DNA of 64,000 nt from Eurosta solidaginis (GCF_040869045.1 NC_090323.1:176598083-176662082); one strand, 5' to 3'; shown: positions 36,051-48,320, numbered from the stretch's first letter. Numbers and translations: made by a program. Notes: a model not told the origin generated them from the letters alone.

Positions 36051-36735
36051 TAACAATTATTTCTTCAAGCTGGCTCTAGGTCAATAAATTAAACAAGTTG
36101 TTGTGCAGGAGACGGAGATAACATTTGTGCGAAAGAATATGTTGACACAACGAAAAATAAGTTAAAAACAAGAATAGCAGGGCACCGATCTGACATCAAA
36201 TGTTTACAATCAAGCAATACACATAAAACAGCACTTGCGGCCCACTGTGCGGAGAGCGGACATAAACCAGACTTTGACGCTGTGAGCATACTACAGCAAG
36301 AACAGCATTACAACAAACGCTTTACTTTGGAGATGCTCCACATAATAGACACGGACGAGAACAAAAGATTGAACTACAAGAAAGACTCTGAAATGTGTGC
36401 ACACATCTACCGCCACTTACTTGACTCGCGAAAATCAGTTCAACAACAGCATCTCGAACAGACGCTGCCCACCTAACATCTGAACTCATGTATGTATGTT
36501 TGCAGTAATGCTAATATGTTTATACATACATATATATAAATTTGTCTGTGATAAATTGTGTAAAATAAAGTGTTTATTTATTTATTATTGTAGTCCCCGA
36601 TGACGATCTCCGTTGGAGATCGAAATATATTGGAACAAAAACAACAACAACTTGTTTAATTTATTGACCTAGAGCCAGCTTGAAGAAATAATTGTTAAAT
36701 TTAAAGGTCGCCAAAAATCAAAATTTGTTATAAAA
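36051..36735 (+). mobile_element. inverted 3' fragment of the same Penelope-like element
   Basis: After a 54-bp terminal piece in the main element's orientation, 36,104-36,696 repeats the main element's 3' end (33,250-33,843) in the opposite orientation with very few differences; one seen is GTTGACACAACG versus GTTGGCACAACG. It encodes only the C-terminal part of the endonuclease (stop at 36,474-36,476). A further flanking piece, CTTTAAATTTAACAATTATT on the left and its complement at about 36,690-36,705, extends the palindrome outward. Confidence 0.85.
36593..36636 (+). ncRNA. hammerhead-like hairpin, inverted copy
   Basis: Identical to the reverse-strand motif at 33,315-33,358: core box at 36,597-36,603, stem 36,605-36,611 with 36,615-36,621, and GAAA at 36,622-36,625. 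It shares the same core substitution. Confidence 0.4.
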
Positions 36736-36739
36736 AAAA

Positions 36740-37548
36740 ACAGTAACTGTTACCACTTTATGAGCATTTTTTAATTTGCAGAACTTTTTGTACCTGGATA
36801 AGTAGGAGTTCAACCTATTCTAATATCCAGATTGAAGTATCTAGATTTGTAATAACGCGCATCGCCCTGTCAAGTCTGCTTGCTGCAATTGAACATTTTT
36901 TGAATTTAGCACAGAGAACCCATAAACAGGCATAACAACTAACCAAGGAAGTCCGGATGAGGTGGAGGGCCTCGTTTTCACTTTTAGTGCAAAAAGTTGA
37001 ATTTTTGTGTATTCATAGTGCTTACTATTACTTACTGTTATGGGGAGTGCCCCACTTCACCGAGAAAACGAAATTTAGGTGTCATAAGGAGACATCCAGT
37101 GGCAACTCCGAGTACAATGTTCAGAAAGGCCTTCAGATTTCTCTATTTTTTACCTTCTAGATCGAGAACGATACCGGAGACGCGTAGCCACAAAATGCTG
37201 TATGAGAAGTTATATCGTTTCTTTGTTTTTTTCCAAGTGCTGGAGAGAGACGTCAAAATTTGGTTGTGGCTCTATACCATATAATCAATATAAGCTGCAT
37301 TTTCTTGAAAGTAGAGAACATTATAGAACATTACACGCAATGTTTATTGCTTTTTGAAAAAATTAAGCTGAAACTTGGAATCATGTTCTCTTTAGCTTTC
37401 TGAAATACCTTCCTTTCTTTATCCTTTACCTCGTCCATTACACCCCCATCCCACTTTATTCTACCCTTTTCCTTCTTTATTCCTGTTTCACTAACTAATC
37501 GATTTCCCTTGAAAAAAATACTTCTTTGCCTCAGTTTTAACTGTTTTT
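36740..37548. other. no gene seen
   Basis: Frames at 36,957-37,284 overlap in two phases and have no recognisable domain. Nothing else is visible. Confidence 0.3.
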
Positions 37549-38069
37549 ATATTCAGTGTGCTTTGCATACATTGTTTATTAACTTTGATTGGATAACTGT
37601 TGGTTGTACAGGTATAAATGAATCGAGATAGGTATAGACTTCCATGTGTCAAAATCATCAGTATCGAAAAAAAATTTGATTGAGCCATGATATTATTAAT
37701 CACAAATCAAAAATCGTTAAATCTATCGTAACAATATTCGGCAGGGACGTTACTTTTACTATAAGGAATGCTTTGAAGAAAAATTAACGAAATTGGTTAA
37801 GAAGCACGCCCAATTTTATATAAAAGATTTTTAAAAGGGTCGCGGACGAATAAAATAAGCTCTATCTTAGCGAAAAAGAGCTTTGTATCAATAGAATTTT
37901 ACTTTCTAAATTAAATTAAATTGAAAAACACTAAAATTTTTGAAAATGGGTGTGGCACCGCCCCTTTTATGACTAAGCAATTTTCTATGTTACGAGAGCC
38001 ATAACTCGAAGAAAAATTAACGGATCGTAATGAAATTGTGTACATATATTTTCCTTATAGCATATAATA

Positions 38070-38858
38070 TCTCCATATATATAAAAATGAATTGCTGTTC
38101 GTTAGTCGCGCTAAAACTCGAGAACGGCTGAACGGATTTATCTTATCTTGGTCTTGAATTATTCGTGGAGGTCTAGGGAAGGTTTAAAAGGTGAGAAAAA
38201 TTCGAATACTTGCCGGGAAAATACTCAAAACAGCATATTTCCTCGAGATATAGGCCAAAACGTGGACACGGGTACCCCTAGAGTGTGTTTATAGAATATG
38301 GATATCATATGAAAGCTGTTGATGAGTGCTTTAGTAGAGGGTAATTTTCATACCCCTGGGTGACTAGGGTCTCGAGATATAGGCCAAAACGTGGACCCGG
38401 TTACCCCTAGAGTGTGTTTATAGAATGTGGATATCAAATGAAAGCTGTTGATGAGTGCTTTATTAGAGGGTAATTTTCATATCCCTGGGTGACTAGGGTC
38501 TCAAGATATAGGCCAAAAAGTGGACCCGGGTACCCATAGAATCTGTTTATAGAATATTGATATCAGATTAAAGCTGTTGATGAGTGCTTTAGTAGAGGGT
38601 AATTCTCATACCCCTGGGTAACTAGGGTCTCGAGATGTAGGCAAAAACGTGGACCCCGGTACCCCTAGAATGTGTTTATAAAATGTGGATATCAAATGTA
38701 AGCTGTTGATAAGTGCTTTATTAGAGGGTAATTTTCATACCCCTGGGTGACTATGGTCTCGGGATATAGGCCAAAATGTGGTCAGACGGAAAAAGCTTAT
38801 TAAAATGTATGCAGATTGGCCAAATTTAGGGCAGGACAGCGTCTGCCGGGTCTTCTAG
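38070..38858 (+). mobile_element. non-autonomous Helitron
   Basis: Starts TC (38,070), then ATATATATAAAAATGAATTG and CTGTTCGTTAGTCGCG, a layout typical of insect Helitron 5' ends. It ends with a short hairpin region (GCAGGACAGCGTCTGCCGGG) followed by TTCTAG (CTAG at 38,855-38,858), with A before and T after, the usual insertion context. It has no Rep/helicase gene. Most of its length is the minisatellite described separately. Confidence 0.75.
38242..38780. repeat. 129-bp minisatellite inside the Helitron
   Basis: The unit start CTCGAGATATAGG (with small changes) falls at 38,242, 38,371, 38,500, 38,629 and 38,758, an exact period of 129 bp for four full units and a partial fifth. Each unit has GTGGAC.CGGGTACCCCTAG, AAAGCTGTTGATGAGTGC and CCCTGGGTGACTAGGGT. 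129 is a multiple of three but the frames are not open. Confidence 0.9.
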
Positions 38859-39179
38859 TATTTCTAATAAAAATGGACGGGATCTGTTAAAGACCACGGC
38901 AACTTAGATATAAAACAAGTTTAAAAGGGTCGTAGACTAGAATAATAAGCTATAACTTAGCAAAATATAGTTTTGAATCAATGATATTTCACTTATAAAA
39001 TTTTATTTTAAGAGGAAATGGGGAGACATTTTTTAAATGGGCGTTGAAACATGTTATGTTGAAAAGTAATATATCTGAAAAAAAAAAAAAAAAATATTTA
39101 AAATATTTTCTAAGATAAAACGGATAAAATTTTTACTTAAAAGCGCGTGGTACCACCAACATTCCCAAAACTATATACC

Positions 39180-39905
39180 CTTTAATATTTAAGAAACACA
39201 TACCGCATTCTTTCGCCTGAAAAGATTGTTTTATTTTTTGTCGTCCAGAATCTTCCTTATGAAGAAAAAATCAAGAAAAATACAAAAAAAAAACTACTGA
39301 AAATTGTTTGTATAAAATGTCTTCATATCTCACCCTGTCAGTTATATAGGGGTCCAAACGTATTAGATATCTCCTTGAAGTAGTTAAAGAGATATCTGTT
39401 TTGCAAAAATGAGTGTGTAGCTGTCCGATCATCCAGTTCAACCTTATATTTTTAGCTAATTTAAACACTTTTACGCCTGGGTACATGAAATCCTGCACTG
39501 CGGCTGTATTAAGTTATTAAAATAAAATGTGTCAAGTAGCCTTCTGCTTACTTCATAAGTTGAAGATGACAGTCCAAAAAAACTGTTTCGATCTTACCCC
39601 TGGTCATTTGTTGTCAAAGCTGGTTCCACTATATCAAAAAAATTGACTACGAGTATATAAAGAGTTAATGGGTAACTGACATAATAATGTTTTTCCTTTT
39701 GATACTTAGGTCAGAATAAATTAACAAAAAAAATTGTACTGACATTGCAGAAGATGTGAGTATTTGCAACTATTGAAGGAATCAAAACCAACCGCAATTT
39801 TGAAAAACAGTTTTAAATTGAGTTTTATCTCACCATTGTCCACAGATGTTCGCAACTGTCTTCACGTTACAAAAAATGTATGAAAATTCATTGACACAGT
39901 TGACA
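39180..39905. other. no gene seen
   Basis: Spacer after repeat copy D; nothing recognised. Confidence 0.3.
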
Positions 39906-39910
39906 TGGAT

Positions 39911-40337
39911 TTGCTACCCCAGCGGTTTAGGGGGGGTCAGAATATACCCGCGGTAGGTATGCCTGTCGTAAGAGGCGACTAAAATACTATATTCAAGGGG
40001 CTGTGCAGCGCAACCCTTCAGGTTGCCAGCGCAATATATAGCTTCACCAAACCCAATTGTCAACCTCACCTATACGCGGCGAATACTGTTTCACTAACAG
40101 ACGAGGCTCTGGCGACCCTAAGCTCCTCATGGAAGTTGGGTTTGGGGAGGGAGGGGATGGCCTGAAGGTTTAATGTGGCCACATAAATCGTTCCCGAGAT
40201 GGTCGGGCTAGCACCTTAATGGTGCTGTGGTACCGGAGCGTACCGGTTCTGTATCCGGCAAAGGACCATCACAGCGATAACACTCCCTAAATCCTTCGGG
40301 GAGCAACTTTGTCGCTACAACAACAACAACAACAACA
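39911..40337 (+). mobile_element. short interspersed repeat with (CAA)n tail
   Basis: Relatively C+G-rich segment of about 430 bp, from GGTTTAGGGGGGGTCAG to a (CAA)6-type tail at 40,317-40,334. Small self-complementary words include GGTGCTGTGGTACC, CCGGAGCGTACCGG and CCTTCGGGGAG. The A/C-rich 3' microsatellite fits retroposition by a LINE with a (CAA)n tail, such as the one ending at 24,836. I recall it as abundant in higher flies but cannot name it. Confidence 0.6.
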
Positions 40338-40344
40338 TAGCATT

Positions 40345-41090
40345 GCTCGTGTATATCACGGCGGAACTATACAAGGTGAAAGCACGGCGAGAGCTTATTT
40401 GCACTTTTTTAATATGATTTGACACATCAACATCCGGCGCATTACGATTTTGACAGTAGTCCATCGATTTACATAAACAAAGTACATGGAACTTTTATTT
40501 ATGTATGTAGGTATGTCACCGTGCTGCCACCTTTTATGGTTCCGCCTTGAGTATATCGCCGCCCTCTCAACATTTCTTGAAAAAATTCAACACAATCTTT
40601 TTGAGTTTAATATCTAGTGCGAACAAGCAGAGCTTTACTTAAAAGTTCCGCAATCATCTTAAAATGACATGTCATTTACAAATTAAAGATAATTGAAATT
40701 TTCTTCACTTCATTGTAAGATTATTACACTTGAGTGATCTTTAAAAATAGAATATAATAAAATGCTTTCAAGTGTTTATAATCACTTTATAAGGAATTGC
40801 TCATATAGGTTTTTATTTTTTTCTGAATTATACATATATGACATAACTTGAGTAAATAAATCCTATATGTTTTCCATTTAAGACCTAACTATGCTATAAA
40901 TTAAAATAAATGACCATTTCACTATTGACAATAAATTTTCTACCAATTCAAATGCATACATGCATACATACATAAATATATAAATTAAGTTAACGCATGC
41001 ATACACAGTGAATGTTTCTTATAAAGACGTATTTATGTATATATATGAACATAGCAATCATATATTACATACATACATACTTACTACCAA
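40345..41090. other. no gene seen; CATA microsatellites
   Basis: A+T-rich spacer with ACATACATACATAC tracts near 40,955 and 41,068. Confidence 0.4.
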
Positions 41091-41093
41091 TAT

Positions 41094-42675
41094 ATAGATT
41101 TGACAGTTACCGGCAAACACCTTCCGGTGCTTGGCGAACTCTTGCAAAATGCGGAAATGGAATGCGGACTCAGCATCAGCAGTGAAAAAATAGAGATGGT
41201 GCTTTTTACCCGCAAACGCAGTATACCGGAATTTACCCTCCCGTCCCTAAACGGGAAGGATATCAAACTCTCTACAGAGGTTAAATATCTCGGAGTTATT
41301 CTAGACAGGAAGCTTGACTGGAAGCGAAATGTGGAGGAACGATCCAGGAAAGCCACAATGGCTCTCTACGCTTGTAAGTCGGCAATCGGAAAAAGGTGGG
41401 GTCTCCAGCCACGCATAGTCCATTGGATCTATACGGCAGTGGTGAGACCCATACTCTTCTATGCCGTCACCGTATGGTGGACGGCACTCGATATCGAATC
41501 TAACAAGAGTAAAGTAACGAGAGTGCAGAGGATGGCGGCAATGCTCACCAGCGGTGCCCTTCCCTCCACTCCCACCAAAGCTCTTGAAACCATATTATTC
41601 CTTCTCCCAACTGATCTATATGGTAGATACTGTGCCTCCTGCAACGCGGCAAGGCTCAACGCTATCGAACCATGGAGGGACTGCAGGTTTGGTCACACCC
41701 GGATCCTGAAGCAAGTCCCCGAAACCTTCTTGAAATTGGACCATACAACATCGCCCCCTTGCTGGGACAACAAATTTTCCACAAGAATCCCAGAGAGGAA
41801 CGAGTGGGCAAATGGCGTGGAGCCGGGATCACACAAAATATCCGTTTTTACAGATGGCTATAAACTAAACAACAGAGTCGGCAGCGGGATATTCTCGGAG
41901 AAGCTCAATCTAAGCGAGAGCTTTCGCCTACCTGATTACTGCAGTGTTTTTCAGGCTGAACTCATTGCTATCTGGCAAGCAGCCCGCTATCTTGCTAACC
42001 TGCAGGTAACCAATTCTATTTCAATTTTCTCTGACAGCCAAGCTGCAATGCAGTAACACCTCGTCACTAGTGGCATTGAAGTGCAGAGAAACCCTCAACA
42101 AACTAGCTGAAAATTACAACCTAAGCATAATATGGGTTCCTGCCCACTGTGACATCTCAGGAAACTGCGCCGCGGATGAACTAGTTAGGGAAGGCACCAA
42201 CTTGCAAACAACAACCTCCGCTGGTTGGGCCAGCCCTCCTCTGAACACTTGCAAATACTACCTGAGATCTGTTTTCACGGATCAGGCAAACTCCAGATGG
42301 GCGAGGGAACCTACATATAGTATATCCAAGCAAATCTGGCCTAAGCTGGATGAAAAGAGATCGCGATCGGTGATATTGTTAAACCGTATCTCTATAAGCC
42401 CACTAGTGGGCCTTCTTACAGGTCACTGTCTCATGGGCACTCACGGTGCCTATATGGGCGTGAGGACAAATGACTTCTGCCGCAGCTGTAGGGACGAGGA
42501 GGGGATAGAAAGCGTTGAGCACTATCTGTGCCACTGTCCCGCACTGTCAAAAACCAGATACCAATGCCTCCATAGACACGCTTTTGGGTGCCTTGCGGAG
42601 CTTGAATCTATAAACCCAAACGAAATCTTGCGCTTCATTAGGCAAACGCGCTGGTTTAGCCTCACTTGGATCTAA
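41094..42675 (+). pseudogene. LOA/I-like LINE: end of RT, RNase H, C-terminal zinc region
   Basis: 5'-truncated inside the RT domain. The first frame (to 42,056) has the thumb segment VKYLGVILDRKLDWK near 61-75, WGLQPRIVHWIYTAVVRPIL near 100-119, and the RNase H domain with acidic residues at 252 (FTDG), 287 (QAELIA) and 312 (SDSQAA). After a frame change and stop near 42,050 the second frame (42,070-42,675) supplies the rest of RNase H, WVPAHCDISGN..ADEL, then a Cys-rich tail C..C...GIESVEHYLCHC and a final FIRQTRWF. The combination places it among RNase H-bearing LINEs (LOA, I or relatives). The 3' end abuts repeat copy E. Confidence 0.85.
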
Positions 42676-42689
42676 ACTTTATTCCTCTT

Positions 42690-43718
42690 CTTCGAAAGCA
42701 GGGTAATAGGAAATATAAATTCGGCCATTTTTTATACCAAGATAAAGTGAGGGCAGATAAGTACGTGAACTAAGTTTAGTAAAGATATCTCGATTTTTGC
42801 TCAAGTTGTCGTGTTGACGGCCGAGCGGAAGGACAGACGATCGACTGTGTATAAAAACTGGGCGTGGCTTCAACCGATTTCGCCCATTTTCACAGAAAAC
42901 AGTTACCGTGATAGAATCTATGACCCTACCAAATTTCACAAGGACTGGTAAATTTTTGTTCTTCTTATGGCATTAAAAGTATTCTAGACAAACTAAATGA
43001 AAAAGGCCGGAGCAACGCCCATTTTGAAAATTTCTTTTATTTTTGTATTTTGTTGCACCATATCATTACTAGGGTTGCATGTTGACAAAATTTACTTACA
43101 CACAGTAAAGATATTCAATTTTTTGTTAAAATTTGACTTAAAAAAATTTTTGTTTAAAAGTGGGCGTGTTCTTCATCCGATTTTGCTAATTTTTATTTAC
43201 CACGTATATAGTAATATTAGTAGCGGTTCTGCCAAATTTCATCATTATATCTTCAGCGACTGCCAAATTACAGCTTCAAAAACTTTTAAATTACCTTCGT
43301 TTAAAAGTGGGCGGTGCCACGCCCGTTGTCCAAAATTTTACTAATTTTCTATTTAGCGTCATAAGTTCAACCCACCTACCAGGTTTCATCGTTTTATCCG
43401 TTTTTGGTAATGAATTATTGCACTTTTTCGGTTTTTCGCAATTTTCGATATCGAAAAAGTGGGCGGGGTTGATTTCGTTCATTTTAAAGAGCGATCTGAG
43501 ATGAATTTCATCAAGATACCTCAAAATTTACTCTAATTATCGTGTTTAGGGACGGACGGAGGGACGGACGGACATGGCTAAATGAATTTCTTGTTTCGCC
43601 CAGTTCATTTTGATATATAGAAGTCTATATCAATCTCGATTAGTTTATGCCGTTACGGATTACCGTTATGCGAACAAAGTTAATATACTCTGTGAGCTCT
43701 GCTCAGCTGAGTATAAAA
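42690..43718 (-). mobile_element. CACGCCC-box repeat, copy E (truncated)
   Basis: Reverse orientation; about 1.0 kb corresponding to the left 60% of copy B, ending at GCTCAGCTGAGTATAAAAA. Boxes: GGGCGTGG near 42,860, GCCGGAGCAACGCCC near 43,005, GGGCGTG near 43,164, GGGCGGTGCCACGCCC near 43,308 and GGGCGGGG near 43,462. Truncated on the side facing the LINE, so the LINE may have inserted into it. Confidence 0.75.
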
Positions 43719-43724
43719 ATAATG

Positions 43725-44395
43725 CAGATTTCTTGATAAACATAACAATATTTTAATGAGAGCCTATAATTAAGATGTTGACTGGAAAAAGGATTCAAGA
43801 GATGTTCAACCCCTTTTTCCCGTAAAACAGCTTATTAGAAAGAACAGTTTTATAACCACACCAAATATTTTTTTATATCCCTGAAAATGACTTTGTGACA
43901 TCGCAAAATGTCAAAGCTCTATGCTAGCTTTTTGCTTTGTTCTTAAAAAAAATAATTAAATTATTGTGCCTTTTCACATATAAGCGTCCCCCGATTTCGA
44001 CGAAATTCTATATATTTAACGTTTTTTTTTTTTCGGATGTTGCGGCAGCGCACTGCCCTCAAATGGCCCGATGAAACCAGGCTAATCTTGTTTTTTTTAA
44101 CACATAATTTTTTTATTTTATTCTAATTCTTATTTATGTTTTATTTATAATTTTTATTGTTACCGAATCTTTGAGAGGCAGTGGCTTTAAGCGCAGGGAT
44201 CTAAAAGTGCTCATCTACAGAGAAACTCATCAGTTGAGAAATATAGATTCACAAATAAAATAGATTAAATGTATACATAGAATTTTTTAATTATTAAGAG
44301 AAAATAGAACCGATTTTTTCCTGGCAAAGAGCGAGTCCGAAACATCGATTATTCTCGAGTGAGAGTTATAATCTTCACACAAACATAGAAAAGTT
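43725..44395. other. no gene seen
   Basis: A+T-rich spacer; nothing recognised. Confidence 0.3.
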
Positions 44396-44399
44396 AGTT

Positions 44400-45490
44400 T
44401 ACTTGGAAATTTTTTCTTCATTTTTAAAGAATTATAGGTTTATAATGCCTTGAAACTCGGCATGGAACATCCAAGTTTACTTCGTTCAAAAGAAATGGGC
44501 TTGATATCGATCCATTTAATAGTTTAGCCATAAATAGTACACCTAGCATTTCTCTACGACTTGCAAGGGTAGGAAGATTTATTAGTTTTAACCGATTAGT
44601 GTAAGCAGGAAGATTATACAAGGAGTCCCATTCAAGATTTCTCAAGGCGAAAAGTAAAAACTGTTTTTGAATTTATTCTAGCCTATCCACATGAACTTGA
44701 TAACTTCAAATTTTCGATCCATATTCTAATATCGGCCTCACCAATAATGTAAAAAGGTTTTTTGTAACGTAATGATCACTAAACTCTTTTACCCATCTTT
44801 TCACAAATGCTAAAACTCCTCTCGCTTTATTGACTGTGGTATTAATATTAGCGCTGAAACTAAGTTTGCAATTCATTGTAACTCCCAAGTCGACAAAAAC
44901 ATCAATGCTTTCCAGAGTTTGGCCATTAATTATGTAAGAAGTTGGCTGTACGCTCCCACGTGAAAAATACATGAATTTACATTTTTCTATATTGAGCGGC
45001 ACAAAATTCGCATTACTCCAAGTAACTAAACAATTTAAATCCGACTGGAGTACAGAACATTCTTCAATCGACGCGTATGACTTAAAAAGTTTTATGTCGT
45101 CGGCATACATTAGAATTTTAGAATATGTTATAGTTGTGGATATATCGTTTATAAAGAGCAAAAACAGAATCGGGCCGAGATGGCTGCCCATGTTTTTAAA
45201 AATTACTCTTTCAGTTCTGCCGCAAAGATAGGAGGAGATCCAGGGATTACGCCAGGTTGAAAGCCAAGCAATTTGAGTATATAGACAAGTAAGGAGTGGC
45301 ATAATTTGTCGAATGCTTTGTTTAAATCAGTGTATATAACGTCGGTAAGATGGTTTCTAAACCCATTAAAGACGTGAGTTGTAAATTCAAGCAAATTTGT
45401 TGTGGGTGATTTGCCTCTATAAAAGCGTGGGAACTTGCAAAAAGGTAACATCTATCCCCAACGCATTGGCCCATTTTTGCTAGATCACCT
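44400..45490 (-). pseudogene. Jockey-type LINE reverse transcriptase, 3' part
   Basis: Reverse strand from about 45,490. RSPTTNLLEF-like text is followed by the palm segment VIYTDLNKAFDKLCHSLL (45,451-45,203). A frame change lies near 45,260. Next come GSHLGPILFLLFINDI and the intact catalytic YADDIKLF (near 45,100), then the thumb and a VRPILEYGS segment (45,302-44,706). After another break come ALRNLEW, LPAYTNRLKLINLPTLASRR and LLNGSISSP (44,645-44,424). The catalytic residues survive, but at least two frame changes and a 5' truncation leave it non-functional. Confidence 0.8.
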
Positions 45491-45494
45491 CTTA

Positions 45495-46075
45495 TAATTA
45501 AAACGCGATAATCTCAAAACGTAATTTTCACAGAAAACCCTTTTTGCACGCAACTCCTCAATCTCTGTCATATGCGTAGGACATTGGCATCGCAAGCCTA
45601 AAACAGAAACCTAAATTATTACCTAAGCGAGAACATGATAGTTTCTGTCACTAAGCAGATAGTCAGTACGTTTACCACTTTTGGTAACCATTATTTCAAA
45701 TTGCAAACGACTTCGTTTGGTTGTGGGCCAGCATTAATACAATTAACAACATAAACCTAGAGATCCAGAGGAAAATTTATCTTGCCAACAAATACTACCT
45801 TGGAGACAGTAGACAAATCAAGGTCTAAAAGCCATTTATCGTAACCGTCCTGCTATATAGAACAGAAGCAAGGATGTTAAAAACATCAAATGAGGTGGTG
45901 CTGGGATTACCCGTATTCAATATATTCTTTTCAACGAAACAACTTAGCCTGAACGCGGAATGTGAGAATTTCCTGTATATTTAAATGGAAGCAAAGTTTG
46001 ATGCATAAAAAATACTTTAGGTAACCGCATCATCACTTTTTCGGAATAGAAAATGGGATGGGTTACAGATGTTTT
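45495..46075. other. no gene seen
   Basis: Spacer; nothing recognised. Confidence 0.3.
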
Positions 46076-46079
46076 ACTG

Positions 46080-46830
46080 ATTTTATATTGACACCAAATC
46101 GATAAAACTCCCATAACAAACTGATAACAGCAAAAAAACGATAAATTTTCGATATCACATAGATTACTGTTTGATGATGAATCGCTAATTTTTCTATAAG
46201 AAATCGATTACATACTGATAACAAATCAAAAGCATTACGATTAAAGAACGATAATTTTTTTAAAACCATGTATAGACGATATCTTATCGATGGTAAGTCG
46301 ATAGATCTCCGATAATGAAATAATATTTTACGAAAACAAATCGATAACTTTATGAAAACAAATCGAGATTTTTTGATAACATACCCACAATAACTCGAAA
46401 AACCACCGACAACTTTTCGATAGAACCAGATAACAAGCAAACAAATCGAAAGCTTTTCGATAAAAATATGATGACTTTTGATAATATTTCGTTGTTGTAA
46501 AACCGATGTCTTTTCGACAGTATATCGATAACTTTCCAGAAAAAATCGAAAACTTTTTTTTGAGAATATATAGATATATTTTTGGTTATACATAAATCGA
46601 CAATGATGTTATAATACATCGACAATTTAATATTATAATAACTAACATACTTCCTTTTACATAACATTTTTGTTATCGATTCCGAGTTTATTACATTTCG
46701 TTAAAAAATCGATAACTCGTCGATAACAAACCACCGATAACAAACTCATAACTCATCGAAAGGAAATGGATAAAGCGTCATGTCTCGTCGATAACAAACC
46801 GTTAACATTTTGTTTAAAAACTGATAACAT
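46080..46830. repeat. CGATA-rich degenerate repeat block
   Basis: At least 15 CGATA (or TATCG) words occur in 750 bp, commonly as ATCGATAAC or TTTTCGATA separated by roughly 15-40 bp. A 176-codon reverse frame (46,063-46,593) exists only because the repeat lacks stops in that phase; its translation is a monotonous R-F/I/L pattern. Similar tracts occur at 1-250, 24,180-24,380 and 61,095-61,345. Confidence 0.7.
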
Positions 46831-46834
46831 GTCG

Positions 46835-47608
46835 TCCTGTTTCGGTTTCGGTTCCGTGTTCGGTTTTAGCTTAAATTTTGAATTCAAACTAATCACAGTT
46901 TAGCTTCAAAACAACTTCGCTTTTTTTTATAAAAAAAAAAATTAATACAAGGCGCAGTATACCTCCGAAGAAAATATAAGCCGAGCTTCTCTTCGAACTT
47001 CTGTCGTGCTCATTTTTAAGTTTGTGATACTAGTCATTCATCCTAGCTTGCTTCGCGGTTCTGAGACTGAGGCGCTTTCCCTCCCCTGCCCATAAAGCGG
47101 AACGTAGTAGAAGCAATAATTAAGATACCATTTTTCTTCTGTTCTTTGTTAGCTTTTTGGTCCATAAAACACTCTTTTTTCTTCACTTTTAGTTTACTTT
47201 TTTCTGATACGGTCTAAAGTACAAATGCGCTTAAAGTAGTCTACATAAATTGTTGATTATCTTTTACTGCCTCAGTATTTTCTTTAGTTTATGGACTTAC
47301 TTATTTTACTTGATATTATTTCGCTTCATGTCAACTCTTGTTCCGCTCTTTGTTGACAGCAGGCACACCAGGGCGTATAAGTAATGACAATGGCAATGAA
47401 AATGGCAGATGACAATGGCTGCATTAATGATTCACAAAAAAGGTGAACGCCGATAATGATTGCTGCGTAAGCATTTGACACTTGTTTGCGCCATCCCATT
47501 TTGTCCGATGAGCATCTTCAGAAACCAACTACATGTAAACTTCTTTATATTTGTATGTCGATTTGCACTCAATTTAAATAGATATGTTCAAACATATACA
47601 TATGTATG
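46835..47608. other. no gene seen
   Basis: Spacer between the CGATA block and a Tc1-type element; no recognised domain. Confidence 0.3.
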
Positions 47609-47869
47609 TACAGCAGCGAACAAAAAAAATAGCAGTGTCAATTTTTAACAAATTTCATATATTAAATTCTTCCGTTTTTTATTTTGGATAATTTAAAAAA
47701 ACTTTCATTCGAAAATTCGAGTAAATTTTACGAAAGTTTCGAATTTTTGATGTCTAAGCAACTTTGCTCGTGATATGGGGGAGTTCTGAATGTAAGCTTT
47801 AGTTGTAAATGTAAGCATAAGCGTAAGTGTGAGCGTAATCTTTGTAAAGGGATAAGTGTTTGATATTGG

Positions 47870-48320
47870 TATATGTACTGTATGGAGTACTAGAAAATAT
47901 ATAAGCGTAGGAGTAAATATTGACTCAAAACTAACTTTTAAATATCACTTCATAGCCCTAACGCAAATAGTGCCTAACATCAGCTATTATAGAATGTAAC
48001 CAGCTCGATAATGTTATATGCAGCACCAATATGGCACGGATCTAAAATGATCCATTGAAAATAGATACTAGCAGCCTACCGTGTTACTGCTATACGAATA
48101 GCATGTGCTTATCGGACGGACGGTGTCCGACGACGAGGTCCTGGTTCTAACCCGGAAAATCCCAGCAGACTTACTGGCAAGCGAGACGACCGATCTGTAT
48201 GGGATTGTAATCGGCCAACCATCTGAAGATGCAAAGAAAAGCGCAAAATCACGAACATAAGTTAGGTGGCAAGAAAGGTGGAAAAAATTGAGGAAAGGGC
48301 GCTGAACTTTCATGTTAGTT
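47870..48320 (+). pseudogene. R1/Jockey-like LINE fragment (RT thumb region)
   Basis: Forward translation in shifting frames gives VGVNIDSKLTFKYH, MLYAAPIWHGS, ILAAYRVTAIRIACAYRT and, in another phase, VSDDEVLVLTRKIPADLLA. This is the usual order downstream of the RT core in R1-type LINEs (L.Y..P.W, R..ALR...AYRTVS, IP..LLA). It is truncated at both ends. Confidence 0.65.

Larger units (their letters stand above)
37551..39175 (+). mobile_element. CACGCCC-box repeat, divergent copy D, split by a Helitron
   Basis: The opening (TTTGATTGGATAACTG, AATCGAGATAGGTATAGACT, TGATTGAGCCATG) aligns with copy B but the interior is a different subfamily. Its landmarks are AAGCACGCCCAA at 37,803, GGTGTGGCACCGCCCC at 37,948, GAATAATAAGCTATA and GGTACCACC at about 39,148. 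Copy text stops at 38,069 and resumes at 38,859 (ATTTCTAATAAAAATGG), so the Helitron between is younger. Confidence 0.65.

Noticed and set aside
38242..38780. Regular 129-bp repeats considered as a CRISPR-like array
   Set aside because: The whole unit is conserved, with no short repeat and unique spacer alternation, and the context is a eukaryotic Helitron.
46063..46593. Reverse 176-codon open frame
   Set aside because: It lies wholly in the CGATA-rich repeat; the translation is a monotonous product of the repeat.
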